Of a stretch of 64,000 nt of DNA, positions 46,284 to 53,829 are shown one piece after another. Both the position numbers and the translations under genes were made by a program. Numbering within the stretch: the first letter of the stretch is position 1; each line of letters begins with the position of its first letter. The notes below the pieces were generated by a model. The model was not told where the DNA came from. It was given only the letters and a program-made list of their open reading frames with translations, and searched no databases. The stretch is from Streptococcus mitis (GTDB lineage: Bacteria > Bacillota > Bacilli > Lactobacillales > Streptococcaceae). The stretch lies in NCBI RefSeq assembly GCF_946190375.1, contig NZ_CAMIAF010000014.1, positions 1 to 64,000 of the forward strand. Reading direction: 5' to 3'.

Positions 46284-46439
46284 CTAACGCCCACGACGAG
46301 CCAAATCTGAACCAAATGTGTAACCAGCCCCAAATGCGCCAAATGCAATAGCACTTAGGCCAAATATAATCGAAATAGGTTCAATTCCTCCTTCAATTAC
46401 TTGCAAATCTTTCTCATCAACTACTTGAAATTTATCCAT
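46284..46439 (-). CDS. Double-glycine bacteriocin-like precursor (4th)
   Basis: 51 residues: leader MDKFQVVDEKDLQVIEGG, cut after Gly18. The mature part IEPISIIFGLSAIAFGAFGA then GYTFGSDLARRGR is rich in small and aromatic residues. The ATG overlaps the preceding gene by eight bases, with GGAG in it. Confidence 0.8.
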   Translation of the reverse strand: MDKFQVVDEKDLQVIEGGIEPISIIFGLSAIAFGAFGAGYTFGSDLARRGR

Positions 46440-46638
46440 TCTTTTCTCCTTTACTTCTATATAATAAAATGAATACCATTAAAAACAATGAAATTGTTGG
46501 TATATTAAAATCATCAAACCATGTAGGTAAGGGTAGCTTATTCACATCAGCTACCAACCTGATAATTGTATAAGATATTGAACTAAGTAATACCATAAGC
46601 TCAGGCCAAATCTTCAACATTAATTTAACAAATTTCAT
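46432..46638 (-). CDS. Small membrane protein, possible immunity protein
   Basis: 68 residues with helices at about 12-30 and 47-60 and a basic C-terminus. It follows the 3rd precursor by 14 bases and overlaps the 4th by eight, consistent with a bacteriocin-immunity cassette. Confidence 0.65.
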   Translation of the reverse strand: MKFVKLMLKIWPELMVLLSSISYTIIRLVADVNKLPLPTWFDDFNIPTISLFLMVFILLYRSKGEKNG

Positions 46639-46652
46639 ATATATCTACAAAA

Positions 46653-46850
46653 TTATGGTCGATTAGCATAATATCCTGCAGCTATGCCCGCACCTGCTGA
46701 AACTGTAGCAAGCGCAGCTACACCTCCAATTAATTTCCAACCAATAACTACACCACCAATAATAATTGGTGCAATTCCTCCATCTACATTCATCAACTCT
46801 TCTTCTGTAAGAGCTACAAAGTTCTGTTCCATTTTGTCAAAATTTGTCAT
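46653..46850 (-). CDS. Double-glycine bacteriocin-like precursor (3rd)
   Basis: 65 residues with the shared leader (KMEQNFVALTEEELMNVDGG), cut after Gly25. The mature part IAPIIIGGVVIGWKLIGGVA then ALATVSAGAGIAAGYYANRP has several GxxxG-like spacings. AAAGGAG upstream. Confidence 0.85.
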   Translation of the reverse strand: MTNFDKMEQNFVALTEEELMNVDGGIAPIIIGGVVIGWKLIGGVAALATVSAGAGIAAGYYANRP

Positions 46851-46871
46851 CTTTTTTCTCCTTTATTTCTA

Positions 46872-46935
46872 TTTTTTAGTTTACGATTTCTGGCTCTTAA
46901 ACCATTTTAAAAACCAGAATAGATAAATTACTGAA
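46872..46935 (-). pseudogene. Decayed micro-ORF of the 16-17-residue family
   Basis: The frame reads NSVIYLFWFLKWFKSQKS and a stop, matching the 17-residue peptide at 48415 (SVIYPIWLFKWLRG), but the start region has lost the ATG (a shorter GGAATTCAG replaces GGAGATTAGAAATGATTATTTCAG-like sequence). Confidence 0.5.
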
Positions 46936-46995
46936 TTCCTTTTCGTCTCACTTATCTATTTGAGAAGTGATTTAAAATGAACAGGTAAATTTCAT

Positions 46996-47046
46996 TTATT
47001 TTAAATACCATTTGATAAACCATGGCAATAAGATTGGTAAATACAT
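46996..47046 (-). CDS. 16-residue micro-ORF, family copy 5
   Basis: MYLPILLPWFIKWYLK. AAGGAG lies eight bases upstream, and TTCGAATA (47080-47087) 34 bases before the ATG. In-frame conservation with substitutions against copies 3 and 4 and keeping of the start, PWF, K and final K argue for translation. Confidence 0.6.
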   Translation of the reverse strand: MYLPILLPWFIKWYLK

Positions 47047-47079
47047 CGCGTAGTCTCCTTCCTTTTCCTCTTACTTATC

Positions 47080-47087
47080 TATTCGAA
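47080..47087 (-). promoter_or_regulatory. cin-box-like sequence before micro-ORF copy 5
   Basis: TTCGAATA, one base from the SigX (ComX) late-competence box TACGAATA, with a T-rich stretch upstream. Confidence 0.4.
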
Positions 47088-47120
47088 AAAAAATTCGAAA
47101 ATGTACAACTAAATTAAATT

Positions 47121-47171
47121 TTATTTGAAAAATAATTTAGTAAACCATGGATAGAAAATTGGTAAATACAT
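47121..47171 (-). CDS. 16-residue micro-ORF, family copy 4
   Basis: MYLPIFYPWFTKLFFK, identical in sequence to copy 3. AAAGGAG is eight bases before this ATG. A closer out-of-frame ATG exists here but is ACG in copy 5, so the shared ATG is preferred. Confidence 0.62.
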   Translation of the reverse strand: MYLPIFYPWFTKLFFK

Positions 47172-47205
47172 CGCATAGTCTCCTTTCCTTTTCCTCTTAC
47201 TTATC

Positions 47206-47213
47206 TATTCGAA
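47206..47213 (-). promoter_or_regulatory. cin-box-like sequence before micro-ORF copy 4
   Basis: TTCGAATA, 35 bases before the ATG, same spacing as the other copies. Confidence 0.4.
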
Positions 47214-47262
47214 AAACAATTCGAAAAACAATTCGAAAATGTACAACTAAATTAAATTAAAT

Positions 47263-47313
47263 TTATTTGAAAAATAATTTAGTAAACCACGGATAAAAGA
47301 TTGGTAGATACAT
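47263..47313 (-). CDS. 16-residue micro-ORF, family copy 3
   Basis: MYLPIFYPWFTKLFFK: aromatic, net positive, amphipathic. AAAGGAG is eight bases upstream. The whole unit (promoter-like box, Shine-Dalgarno, ORF, trailing AAATTTAATTTAGTTGTACA) is repeated in tandem with copies 4 and 5. Confidence 0.62.
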   Translation of the reverse strand: MYLPIFYPWFTKLFFK

Positions 47314-47346
47314 AAACCAGGCTCCTTTCTTTTCCTCTTACTTATC

Positions 47347-47354
47347 TATTCGAA
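47347..47354 (-). promoter_or_regulatory. cin-box-like sequence before micro-ORF copy 3
   Basis: TTCGAATA, 34 bases before the ATG, behind a T-rich stretch. Confidence 0.4.
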
Positions 47355-47511
47355 AAACAATTCGAAAATGTACAACTAAATTGAATTTTATTTGAAAATT
47401 TATGATTTCTCCAAAGTGTTTTATCTTAGATAGAGTAACCCCATGCAACTAGACCTACATCAGATAATATACCTTTTACGAGACTCTTTACTCTGTTCTT
47501 GTTTTCATTGA

Positions 47512-47733
47512 TTATCGTTCTTTTTCTGTCATTGCTGTAAACTGATAATCGCTTCCTAAAATATTATTAGTATAATTCACTTTGGGTTTAAATGTTTCTT
47601 TTTTATTAATATAGTATGTCAATGCCACTAACAAAATACAACTCTCAAACGATACCTTTTCTAAATTAAATAGAGAATAAATTAATAATATGCTGTAAGC
47701 TGTTAAAACAAAACCTAATAAAAATTTTTTCAT
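47512..47733 (-). CDS. Small membrane protein, possible immunity protein
   Basis: 73 residues, two hydrophobic helices (about 3-22 and 31-43), then a polar tail with TNNILGSDYQFTAMTEKER. Its start MKKFLLGF resembles that at 45984. The ATG overlaps the preceding stop by four bases. Confidence 0.65.
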   Translation of the reverse strand: MKKFLLGFVLTAYSILLIYSLFNLEKVSFESCILLVALTYYINKKETFKPKVNYTNNILGSDYQFTAMTEKER

Positions 47734-47951
47734 AGCAAGCTCTTATTTTTCCTTCTGTCTAACCTTTTTATCATCTTGTTAATGAAGAGCAACACAAGAG
47801 TAGAAAATAAAGGTGGCATGAGGTAACTATCCACACTGCCCGTCAAAGAAAAACCAAGCATAGCTAATATTCCAAGCAACATCAAATTCATGATAGCCAT
47901 AGAGACAAACAATAAAACAATTTTTATTACTCTAGTTATTTCATTTTTCAT
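47730..47951 (-). CDS. Small membrane protein, possible immunity protein
   Basis: 73 residues with two strong hydrophobic helices (about 8-35 and 42-58) and a basic tail KRLDRRKNKSLL. It lies 26 bases after the 2nd precursor and is coupled to the next gene. Layout fits bacteriocin immunity; no family recognised. Confidence 0.65.
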   Translation of the reverse strand: MKNEITRVIKIVLLFVSMAIMNLMLLGILAMLGFSLTGSVDSYLMPPLFSTLVLLFINKMIKRLDRRKNKSLL

Positions 47952-47977
47952 TGCACCACCTCATAAGTATTTAAAAA

Positions 47978-48172
47978 TTATCGCAATCTTGAAAGTCCCC
48001 AATCGCCTATTGCTTTAACGCTTTTTCCTGCAACGTAAACAGAAACAGCTGTACCACCAATGATTCCAACCGCCTTGGTTACACCCCATGCTAACGCAAG
48101 AGCACCTACTACAGAGCCACCTGAAATTTTTTCCAATTCATCTGATTTCATATTTTCAAAGTTATAATTCAT
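47978..48172 (-). CDS. Double-glycine bacteriocin-like precursor (2nd)
   Basis: 64 residues; leader NYNFENMKSDELEKISGG, cut after Gly19. The mature part SVVGALALAWGVTKAVGIIG then GTAVSVYVAGKSVKAIGDWGLSRLR is amphipathic and basic at the end. The leader differs from the MTNFDKMEQ type; with the 1st precursor it could form a two-peptide pair. Confidence 0.85.
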   Translation of the reverse strand: MNYNFENMKSDELEKISGGSVVGALALAWGVTKAVGIIGGTAVSVYVAGKSVKAIGDWGLSRLR

Positions 48173-48191
48173 TATCTATCTCCTTCATCTA

Positions 48192-48371
48192 TTAATTAGC
48201 AGCTAGAGCAGCAAAACCTACTGCTACACCTGCTGATAGAGCATGGCCGACTAATACTTTTGTTCCCCAAATAGTAAACAATACAGGACCAAAGAATCCT
48301 CCATCCACATTCACCAACTCTTCTTCTGTAAGAGCTATAAAGTTCTGTTCCATTTTGTCAAAATTTGTCAT
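48192..48371 (-). CDS. Double-glycine bacteriocin-like precursor (1st)
   Basis: 59 residues from MTNFDKMEQ (the in-frame extension upstream reads the Shine-Dalgarno). Leader with ALTEEELVNVDGG, cut after Gly25; mature FFGPVLFTIWGTKVLVGHAL then SAGVAVGFAALAAN. It is followed by the 2nd precursor after 19 bases. Confidence 0.85.
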   Translation of the reverse strand: MTNFDKMEQNFIALTEEELVNVDGGFFGPVLFTIWGTKVLVGHALSAGVAVGFAALAAN

Positions 48372-48414
48372 CTTTTTTCTCCTCAATTTTTATGTTTTGT
48401 TATATCTTTAATGT

Positions 48415-48468
48415 TTAGCCTCTAAGCCACTTAAATAGCCAGATTGGATAAATAACTGAAATAATCAT
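48415..48468 (-). CDS. 17-residue micro-ORF, family copy 2
   Basis: MIISVIYPIWLFKWLRG, with GGAAGGAG seven bases before the ATG. Less similar in sequence to the others but same length, aromatic-basic pattern and the same flanking DNA (TTTTGAATAGATAAGTGAGAGG upstream, quoted only to show kinship as GAATAGATAAGTGAGAGG). Confidence 0.55.
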   Translation of the reverse strand: MIISVIYPIWLFKWLRG

Positions 48469-48541
48469 TTCTAATCTCCTTCCTTTTCCTCTCACTTATC
48501 TATTCAAAAAACAATTCGAAAATGTACAACGAAATTAAATT

Positions 48542-48592
48542 TTATTTAAAAAATAACTTAATAAACCACGGATAAAAACCAGTCACATACAT
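48542..48592 (-). CDS. 16-residue micro-ORF, family copy 1
   Basis: MYVTGFYPWFIKLFFK, preceded by AGAGGAG with five bases to the ATG. It is the first translated frame behind the exact cin-box at 48623-48630 and would head the small-peptide transcript. Confidence 0.6.
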   Translation of the reverse strand: MYVTGFYPWFIKLFFK

Positions 48593-48622
48593 AAATACTC
48601 CTCTTTTTCTTCCTTATCTATC

Positions 48623-48630
48623 TATTCGTA
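48623..48630 (-). promoter_or_regulatory. Exact cin-box (SigX/ComX late competence promoter)
   Basis: TACGAATA on the minus strand, 31 bases before the first micro-ORF ATG. This is the consensus -10 of ComX-dependent late competence genes. Upstream is A/T-rich with TTTT tracts. Confidence 0.65.
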
Positions 48631-48672
48631 ATTCCCACTAAAAGTTCTAAATTTTTTATTTTCCCTGACAAT

Positions 48673-48702
48673 AAAAAAGCAACACGACTTGCATGTTGCT
48701 TC
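48673..48702 (-). terminator. acpP terminator
   Basis: GCAACA / TGTTGC stem with TTTTTT on the minus strand, directly behind the acpP stop. Confidence 0.8.
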
Positions 48703-48705
48703 TTG

Positions 48706-48942
48706 CTATTCTTTACTTTTGACGACTTCTACCACATCTCCTACACTTTGCAGTTGGTCAATTTCCTCATCGCTGATTTCGATATTAAATTCATCTTCCA
48801 GTGTCAAGATAAACTCCATCAAGTCAACTGAGTCCGCATCCAAATCGTCTTTCAGACTCAAGGATTCTGTCACGACAAAGTCCTCTCCCTGTCGCTCTTG
48901 GATAATGGTCACAATACGGTCAAAAATTTCTTTTTCTGTCAT
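48706..48942 (-). CDS. acpP: Acyl carrier protein
   Basis: 78 residues, acidic. The phosphopantetheine Ser is in DLDADSVDLMEF. Follows plsX by five bases, linking it to phospholipid synthesis. It is likely the second ACP of the species, apart from the fab cluster. Confidence 0.93.
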   Translation of the reverse strand: MTEKEIFDRIVTIIQERQGEDFVVTESLSLKDDLDADSVDLMEFILTLEDEFNIEISDEEIDQLQSVGDVVEVVKSKE

Positions 48943-48947
48943 CTCTT

Positions 48948-49940
48948 TTATTCTCCTGAAAATTCACGCGCAGTCTGAGCAACTACGTCTGTTTCTAGCA
49001 TAGTACGGATCTGGCGAATCGTACTATAAACAGCCTTGGCATCGCTTGAGCCATGAGTCTTGACAACAGGTGCCTTGACACCAAACAAGACCGCTCCACC
49101 AACATCTGAGTAGTTGAGCTGTTTTTTCAAACCTCTGAGGCTGTCCTTGAGAAGGAGGGCACCTAGTTTCGCTTGAAGACCACCACCTGTAATAGTGGTC
49201 TTGAGCAAGCCCATAATTCCCATGGCTGTCCCTTCAATGGATTTGAGCACAGCGTTTCCCGTGAAACCATCTGCCACAACAACATCCGCAACGCCATTCA
49301 TCAAATCACGCGCTTCCACGTTTCCGATAAAGTTCAAACTTTCATCAGCCACCAGTAATTCATAAGTTTCCTTACGAAGCGGGTCGCCCTTACTACTCTC
49401 TGTCCCGTTGTTAAGCAAGCCAACACGGGGTTGCGCAATGCCACGAACATTTTTAGCATAGAAGGAACCTAGAACCGCATATTGATGGAGGTGCTGGGCT
49501 GTATTTTCTGCATTAGCACCAAGGTCCAGCATGTCAAAACCTTTTCCATCTACAGTTGGCAAGGTCGACATAAGTCCAGGACGGTCAATATTCTTGATAC
49601 GACCCACGATGAAGAATCCTGCTGCCAACAAAGCACCTGTATTCCCAGCTGAGAGAACAGCGTCTGCTTCGCCTTCTTTGACAGCCTTGGCCGCCAAGAC
49701 CATACTGGCATTTTTCTTCTTCCGAATAGCTCTCGTCGGTTCATCGTCTGAATCAATCTTCTCATCCGTATGGATAATGCTGACGCGCTCTGTCGCTGTC
49801 AGATATTGCTTGATTTTAGCTCCATCTCCGTAGAGTTGAACCTCAATATCTGAAAAGTCAGCCAGGGCTTGATTGACACCCTCAACGATGGCCTGAGGTG
49901 CGTAATCGCCCCCCATGGCATCTACTGCGATTTTTTTCAT
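48948..49940 (-). CDS. plsX: Phosphate acyltransferase
   Basis: 330 residues; makes acyl-phosphate from acyl-ACP for Pls[31 protein letters not shown] and [17 protein letters not shown] are family motifs. Start overlaps the recO stop by four bases. Confidence 0.95.
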   Translation of the reverse strand: MKKIAVDAMGGDYAPQAIVEGVNQALADFSDIEVQLYGDGAKIKQYLTATERVSIIHTDEKIDSDDEPTRAIRKKKNASMVLAAKAVKEGEADAVLSAGNTGALLAAGFFIVGRIKNIDRPGLMSTLPTVDGKGFDMLDLGANAENTAQHLHQYAVLGSFYAKNVRGIAQPRVGLLNNGTESSKGDPLRKETYELLVADESLNFIGNVEARDLMNGVADVVVADGFTGNAVLKSIEGTAMGIMGLLKTTITGGGLQAKLGALLLKDSLRGLKKQLNYSDVGGAVLFGVKAPVVKTHGSSDAKAVYSTIRQIRTMLETDVVAQTAREFSGE

Positions 49941-50707
49941 TTGTTTTCCTCTTTTAGTAATTGTCCCCAGTCTGCTAGGGAATCAATAAATTTCTTTGAT
50001 TTTAGGTGAATCCCAACGTACTCTTCGTAGAGTTGATCCATAAATTGGCGTAAGTCTTGCTTGATTTTGGGCTTGAGCGAAATGGTCTCCAAAGTCTCAA
50101 AATCAATGGCTTGAAACTGATTGAGCAGATAAGGGATATTGGGATTTATATGGCAACGTCTCTCGTCCTCATGATAATGGTCTGGACAGAGGCAGGCTCC
50201 ATATTTGAAAGAAAAGTCAAAAGCCTGACTGATCCGATGGCAAAAGACACACTCATTAAAATTGAGACTGATTCCAAATCTAGTCAAGATTTGAATTTCA
50301 AAAATATTGGTCAAAACCTGATAATCCAAGCCCACTTCCATCAACTCCAATGTCTTTTGCAAAAAAGCAAACAAGGGAGCATCCTGCTGATTATCCTGCA
50401 AACTAGCATCGGCAAGAGCCGCTACGTAGGTCGCATAGGCCATGACAAAGAGATCACTATTAATCTTGGGAAAAGTCATCACCTCATGATAGTCCTCGAT
50501 GTAGCTAAGCCCGTCATCATTGATTCGCAAGAGAAATCGTGCCAGCACCAAGGGCTGAATAACCGGAGCTAGCTTAGACTGACCAGCGTGCTTGACAAAA
50601 AACATGCGTTTGCCAGCCTGCTCTGTAAAAATCTTGACTAGCTTGTCATCCTCCCGAAAATTGCGATTGTAGAGCACCAAGCCTTGACTCGTGATAGACT
50701 GAATCAT
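49937..50707 (-). CDS. recO: DNA repair protein RecO
   Basis: 256 residues: N-terminal OB fold ([22 protein letters not shown]), helical middle and Cys-rich zinc motif CVFCHR...CLCPDHYH. It helps load RecA on SSB-coated DNA. Coupled by overlap with the aminotransferase upstream and plsX downstream. Confidence 0.94.
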   Translation of the reverse strand: MIQSITSQGLVLYNRNFREDDKLVKIFTEQAGKRMFFVKHAGQSKLAPVIQPLVLARFLLRINDDGLSYIEDYHEVMTFPKINSDLFVMAYATYVAALADASLQDNQQDAPLFAFLQKTLELMEVGLDYQVLTNIFEIQILTRFGISLNFNECVFCHRISQAFDFSFKYGACLCPDHYHEDERRCHINPNIPYLLNQFQAIDFETLETISLKPKIKQDLRQFMDQLYEEYVGIHLKSKKFIDSLADWGQLLKEENK

Positions 50708-51873
50708 GCTTCTCTCATGTACTCCTCAAGTCGTTTCATAGCTTCTTTGATAGTCTCCATGCTGGCTGCATAAGACAGGCGGACATATCCTTCCCCGTAA
50801 CGCCCAAAGGCTGCACCAGGAATAAAGGCAACAGCCTTCTTCTGAGCAAAATCTTTCAGAAAAGCAAAAGAATCTTGATTATATCCTGCTGGAATCTTAG
50901 CAAAGATATAGAAGGCACCGTCTGGTTTGATAATCCCAAAACCAAGAGCAGTCATTTTCTCGATAATATAATCTCGACGCTGGATGTATTCCTTCTTCAT
51001 AGGTTCCGCATCATTTTTACCAGCTGTCAAGGCTTCCACCGCAGCGTGTTGAGCCATGGTATTTGCGGCAGTGACCAAGTACTGGTGACTCTTGATTAAC
51101 TGGGCTGTGAAGGCCGCAGGAGCGAAAATCAGTCCCAAACGCCAACCGGTCATGGCATGTGATTTAGATAGACCATTGATAATAATAGCCTGATCTCTCA
51201 ACATGGTTCCCAGAGACACATGGGCTTCGCCTGTGTAGGTCAATTCTGAGTAAACCTCATCACAGACAACAAAAATTTCGTATTTGCGTAAAACAGCTGC
51301 CAAGGCTTCCAACTGCTCTCGACTATAGGTAATTCCTGTCGGATTGGCTGGATAGTTGAGAATAACCGCCTTGAGCTTGTCACCCTGCTCCAAAATAGCC
51401 TTCTCCAACATCTCAGGAGTCAAGACAAAACCATTTTCAGTCGTATCAATCTCGACAACCTCTGCCCCAACTAGATTGACAATCGGTTCATAACCCGGAT
51501 AAGCAGGAGCTGGCAAGAGCACCTTATCTCCCTCTTCCAAAATAGCTGTCAAAGTAGCAGATAAAGCCTCTGTCGCCCCAATTGTAACCAAGATTTCATT
51601 TTCAGGAGCATAGTCCAGTTGGTATTTTTCCTTAACAAAGTCACTGGCCGCCTGACGTAGAGTCAGCAGACCACTCATCCCCGTATAGTAGGATTGGTTC
51701 TGATCAATCGCTTGCTTGGCCGCCTCCTTGACATGATCTGGCGTTGTAAAATCAGGTTCCCCCAAGGTCAAACGCAAGACCCCAGGAATCTCCGAAATAG
51801 CCTGGTCAAACTGACGAATCAACGAAACTTGAATCTTATCTAACTGTTTATTAAAGCGCTTAGTTAAGTCCAT
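50704..51873 (-). CDS. araT: Class I/II aminotransferase (AraT/PatA-like)
   Basis: PLP enzyme of 389 residues. NYPANPTG and the PLP lysine in [16 protein letters not shown] are clear. Relatives transaminate aromatic amino acids; specificity cannot be read from sequence. First gene of the araT-recO-plsX-acpP operon. Confidence 0.88.
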   Translation of the reverse strand: MDLTKRFNKQLDKIQVSLIRQFDQAISEIPGVLRLTLGEPDFTTPDHVKEAAKQAIDQNQSYYTGMSGLLTLRQAASDFVKEKYQLDYAPENEILVTIGATEALSATLTAILEEGDKVLLPAPAYPGYEPIVNLVGAEVVEIDTTENGFVLTPEMLEKAILEQGDKLKAVILNYPANPTGITYSREQLEALAAVLRKYEIFVVCDEVYSELTYTGEAHVSLGTMLRDQAIIINGLSKSHAMTGWRLGLIFAPAAFTAQLIKSHQYLVTAANTMAQHAAVEALTAGKNDAEPMKKEYIQRRDYIIEKMTALGFGIIKPDGAFYIFAKIPAGYNQDSFAFLKDFAQKKAVAFIPGAAFGRYGEGYVRLSYAASMETIKEAMKRLEEYMREA

Positions 51874-52021
51874 AGATACCTCCTACTTTCAAAACGTATC
51901 TCTATTATACTACAAAAGCCCCCCGACCGCAAAAATACATTAGAGAATAGCTTTCCACTTTCTATTTTACTTTTCCTCTTTACAGGTCTATAATGGTAAC
52001 AGATTCTATTTGGAGGTTTTT

Positions 52022-53032
52022 ATGTCATTTCTATCAAAAAATGGAGCAGGTATCTTTGCCTGCCTTCTCATTTCAATCGTATCTTGGTACTTAGGAGGAT
52101 TCTTCCCTGTTATTGGCGCGCCTGTTTTTGCGATTTTTATGGGCATGCTCCTACATCCCTTTCTCTCGTCCTATAAACAACTGGATGCTGGATTGACCTT
52201 TAGTTCCAAGAAATTGCTCCAGTATGCCGTTATCTTGCTTGGTTTTGGTCTCAATATCTCGCAAGTCTTCGCAGTCGGACAATCTTCACTCCCTGTCATC
52301 CTGTCCACCATTTCAATAGCCTTGATTGTTGCCTTCCTCTTCCAGCGTTTCTTTGCCCTAGACACAAAACTGGCTACCTTGATTGGAGTGGGTTCTTCTA
52401 TCTGTGGGGGCTCTGCCATTGCAGCGACAGCGCCCGTTATCCATGCCAAGGAAAAGGAAGTCGCCCAAGCCATCTCCGTTATCTTTTTCTTCAATGTCTT
52501 GGCTGCGCTCATCTTTCCAACCCTCGGCACCTGGCTTCATCTATCCAATGACGGCTTCGCCCTCTTTGCAGGAACTGCGGTCAATGATACTTCCTCTGTA
52601 ACCGCCACAGCCAGCGCCTGGGACAGTCTCTACCAGACTAATACCCTCGAATCCGCAACCATTGTCAAACTCACACGTACTCTGGCTATCATCCCCATCA
52701 CTCTCTTTCTCTCCTATTGGCAAAGTCGTGAACAAAAAAATAAGCAAGGATTGCAACTGAAAAAAGTCTTCCCACTTTTTATCCTTTACTTCATCCTTGC
52801 CTCTCTCCTCACTACACTACTCACCTCTCTCGGTGTGTCCAGTAGTTTCTTTATCCCTCTCAAACAACTCTCCAAATTCCTCATTATCATGGCCATGAGT
52901 GCTATCGGTCTCAAAACCAATCTGGTAGCTATGGTCAAATCCAGTGGAAAATCCATTGTTCTCGGAGCCATCTGCTGGATTGCCATCATCCTCACTAGTC
53001 TTGGTATGCAGACCCTTATCGGCATTTTCTAA
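52022..53032 (+). CDS. YeiH/UPF0324-family membrane protein
   Basis: 336 residues with about ten membrane helices. [19 protein letters not shown] and [14 protein letters not shown] are family signatures. Function uncertain; some relatives are linked to sulfate or sulfite-related export. ATG 52022 after TGGAGG. Its TAA stop is also the first bases of a BOX element. Confidence 0.88.
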   Translation: MSFLSKNGAGIFACLLISIVSWYLGGFFPVIGAPVFAIFMGMLLHPFLSSYKQLDAGLTFSSKKLLQYAVILLGFGLNISQVFAVGQSSLPVILSTISIALIVAFLFQRFFALDTKLATLIGVGSSICGGSAIAATAPVIHAKEKEVAQAISVIFFFNVLAALIFPTLGTWLHLSNDGFALFAGTAVNDTSSVTATASAWDSLYQTNTLESATIVKLTRTLAIIPITLFLSYWQSREQKNKQGLQLKKVFPLFILYFILASLLTTLLTSLGVSSSFFIPLKQLSKFLIIMAMSAIGLKTNLVAMVKSSGKSIVLGAICWIAIILTSLGMQTLIGIF

Positions 53033-53272
53033 TACTCTTCGAAAATCTCTTCAAACCACGTCAACGTCGCCTTGCTGTATGTATGTTACTGACTTCGTCA
53101 GTTTTATCTGCAACCTCAAAGCCGTGCTTTGAGCTGACTTCGTCAGTTCTATCTGCAACCTCAAAACAGTGTTTTGAGCTGACTTCGTCAGTTCTATCTG
53201 CAACCTCAAAAACGGTGTTTTGAGCAACCTGCGGCTAGTTTCCTAGTTTGCTCTTTAATTTTCATTTAGTAT
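53031..53272 (+). repeat. BOX element with three boxB copies
   Basis: boxA begins at the stop codon of the YeiH gene; three tandem boxB modules (each with TGACTTCGTCA and a CTCAAA..TTTTGAG-like stem) and boxC follow. Confidence 0.93.
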
Positions 53273-53275
53273 AAT

Positions 53276-53303
53276 AAAAAGGTAGCACACCAGCTACCTT
53301 TTT
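53276..53303. terminator. Bidirectional terminator
   Basis: AAAAAGGTAGC / GCTACCTTTTT, between the convergent YeiH and CoA-binding protein genes. Confidence 0.9.
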
Positions 53304-53304
53304 A

Positions 53305-53742
53305 TTATGCTTCCTCAATCAAGCGTGTATGTTCTCTCTTGATGCAACGATTCATCACGATGTCATCACATCCACCAGCACGCAAGATTTCTTCCGCTTC
53401 TAGACTTTCAAGTCCTAGCTGTGCCCAAAAAATCTTAGCATCAGCCTTGAGAAAATCACGCGCCACATCTGGCAAAAATTCATTGCGACGGTAAATATTG
53501 ACAATATCTACAGGAAAAGGAATCTCAGCTAGGCTAGCATAAGCCTTTTCACCCAAGATTTCGCCACCTGCCGCCTTGGGATTGACTGGGATGATTTTAT
53601 AACCCCGGGCCTGCATTTCCTTGGTCACTCGATTGCTAGTTGTTTCCTCACGGTCAGACAGGCCCACCACAGCAAGAGTTTTACTCGTTGTGAGATACTG
53701 ACGAATCACGCCATCACTTGGATTGATAAATTCTTGACTCAT
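53305..53742 (-). CDS. CoA-binding domain protein
   Basis: 145 residues, one Rossmann-type CoA-binding domain (LAVVGLSDREETTSNRV, IIPVNPKA, IVNIYRRNEFLPDV), like YccU proteins. Function unknown. It follows polA in the same direction, with a terminator between. Confidence 0.88.
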   Translation of the reverse strand: MSQEFINPSDGVIRQYLTTSKTLAVVGLSDREETTSNRVTKEMQARGYKIIPVNPKAAGGEILGEKAYASLAEIPFPVDIVNIYRRNEFLPDVARDFLKADAKIFWAQLGLESLEAEEILRAGGCDDIVMNRCIKREHTRLIEEA

Positions 53743-53802
53743 AGAAATCCTCCTTTTTCATCAGTATAGCATATTTTGAAAAGGCTTGCATAATTCTACT
53801 AC

Positions 53803-53829
53803 AAAAAAGGAGGACTAGCCCCCTTTTTA
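53803..53829 (-). terminator. polA terminator
   Basis: AAAAAGGGGG / CCTCCTTTTTT stem loop overlapping the polA stop codon. Confidence 0.75.

Noticed and set aside
47415-47511. Possible bacteriocin end reading KGILSDVGLVAWGYSI
   Set aside because: No start codon or leader in that frame; the only ATG there opens a seven-codon frame. Perhaps a remnant.
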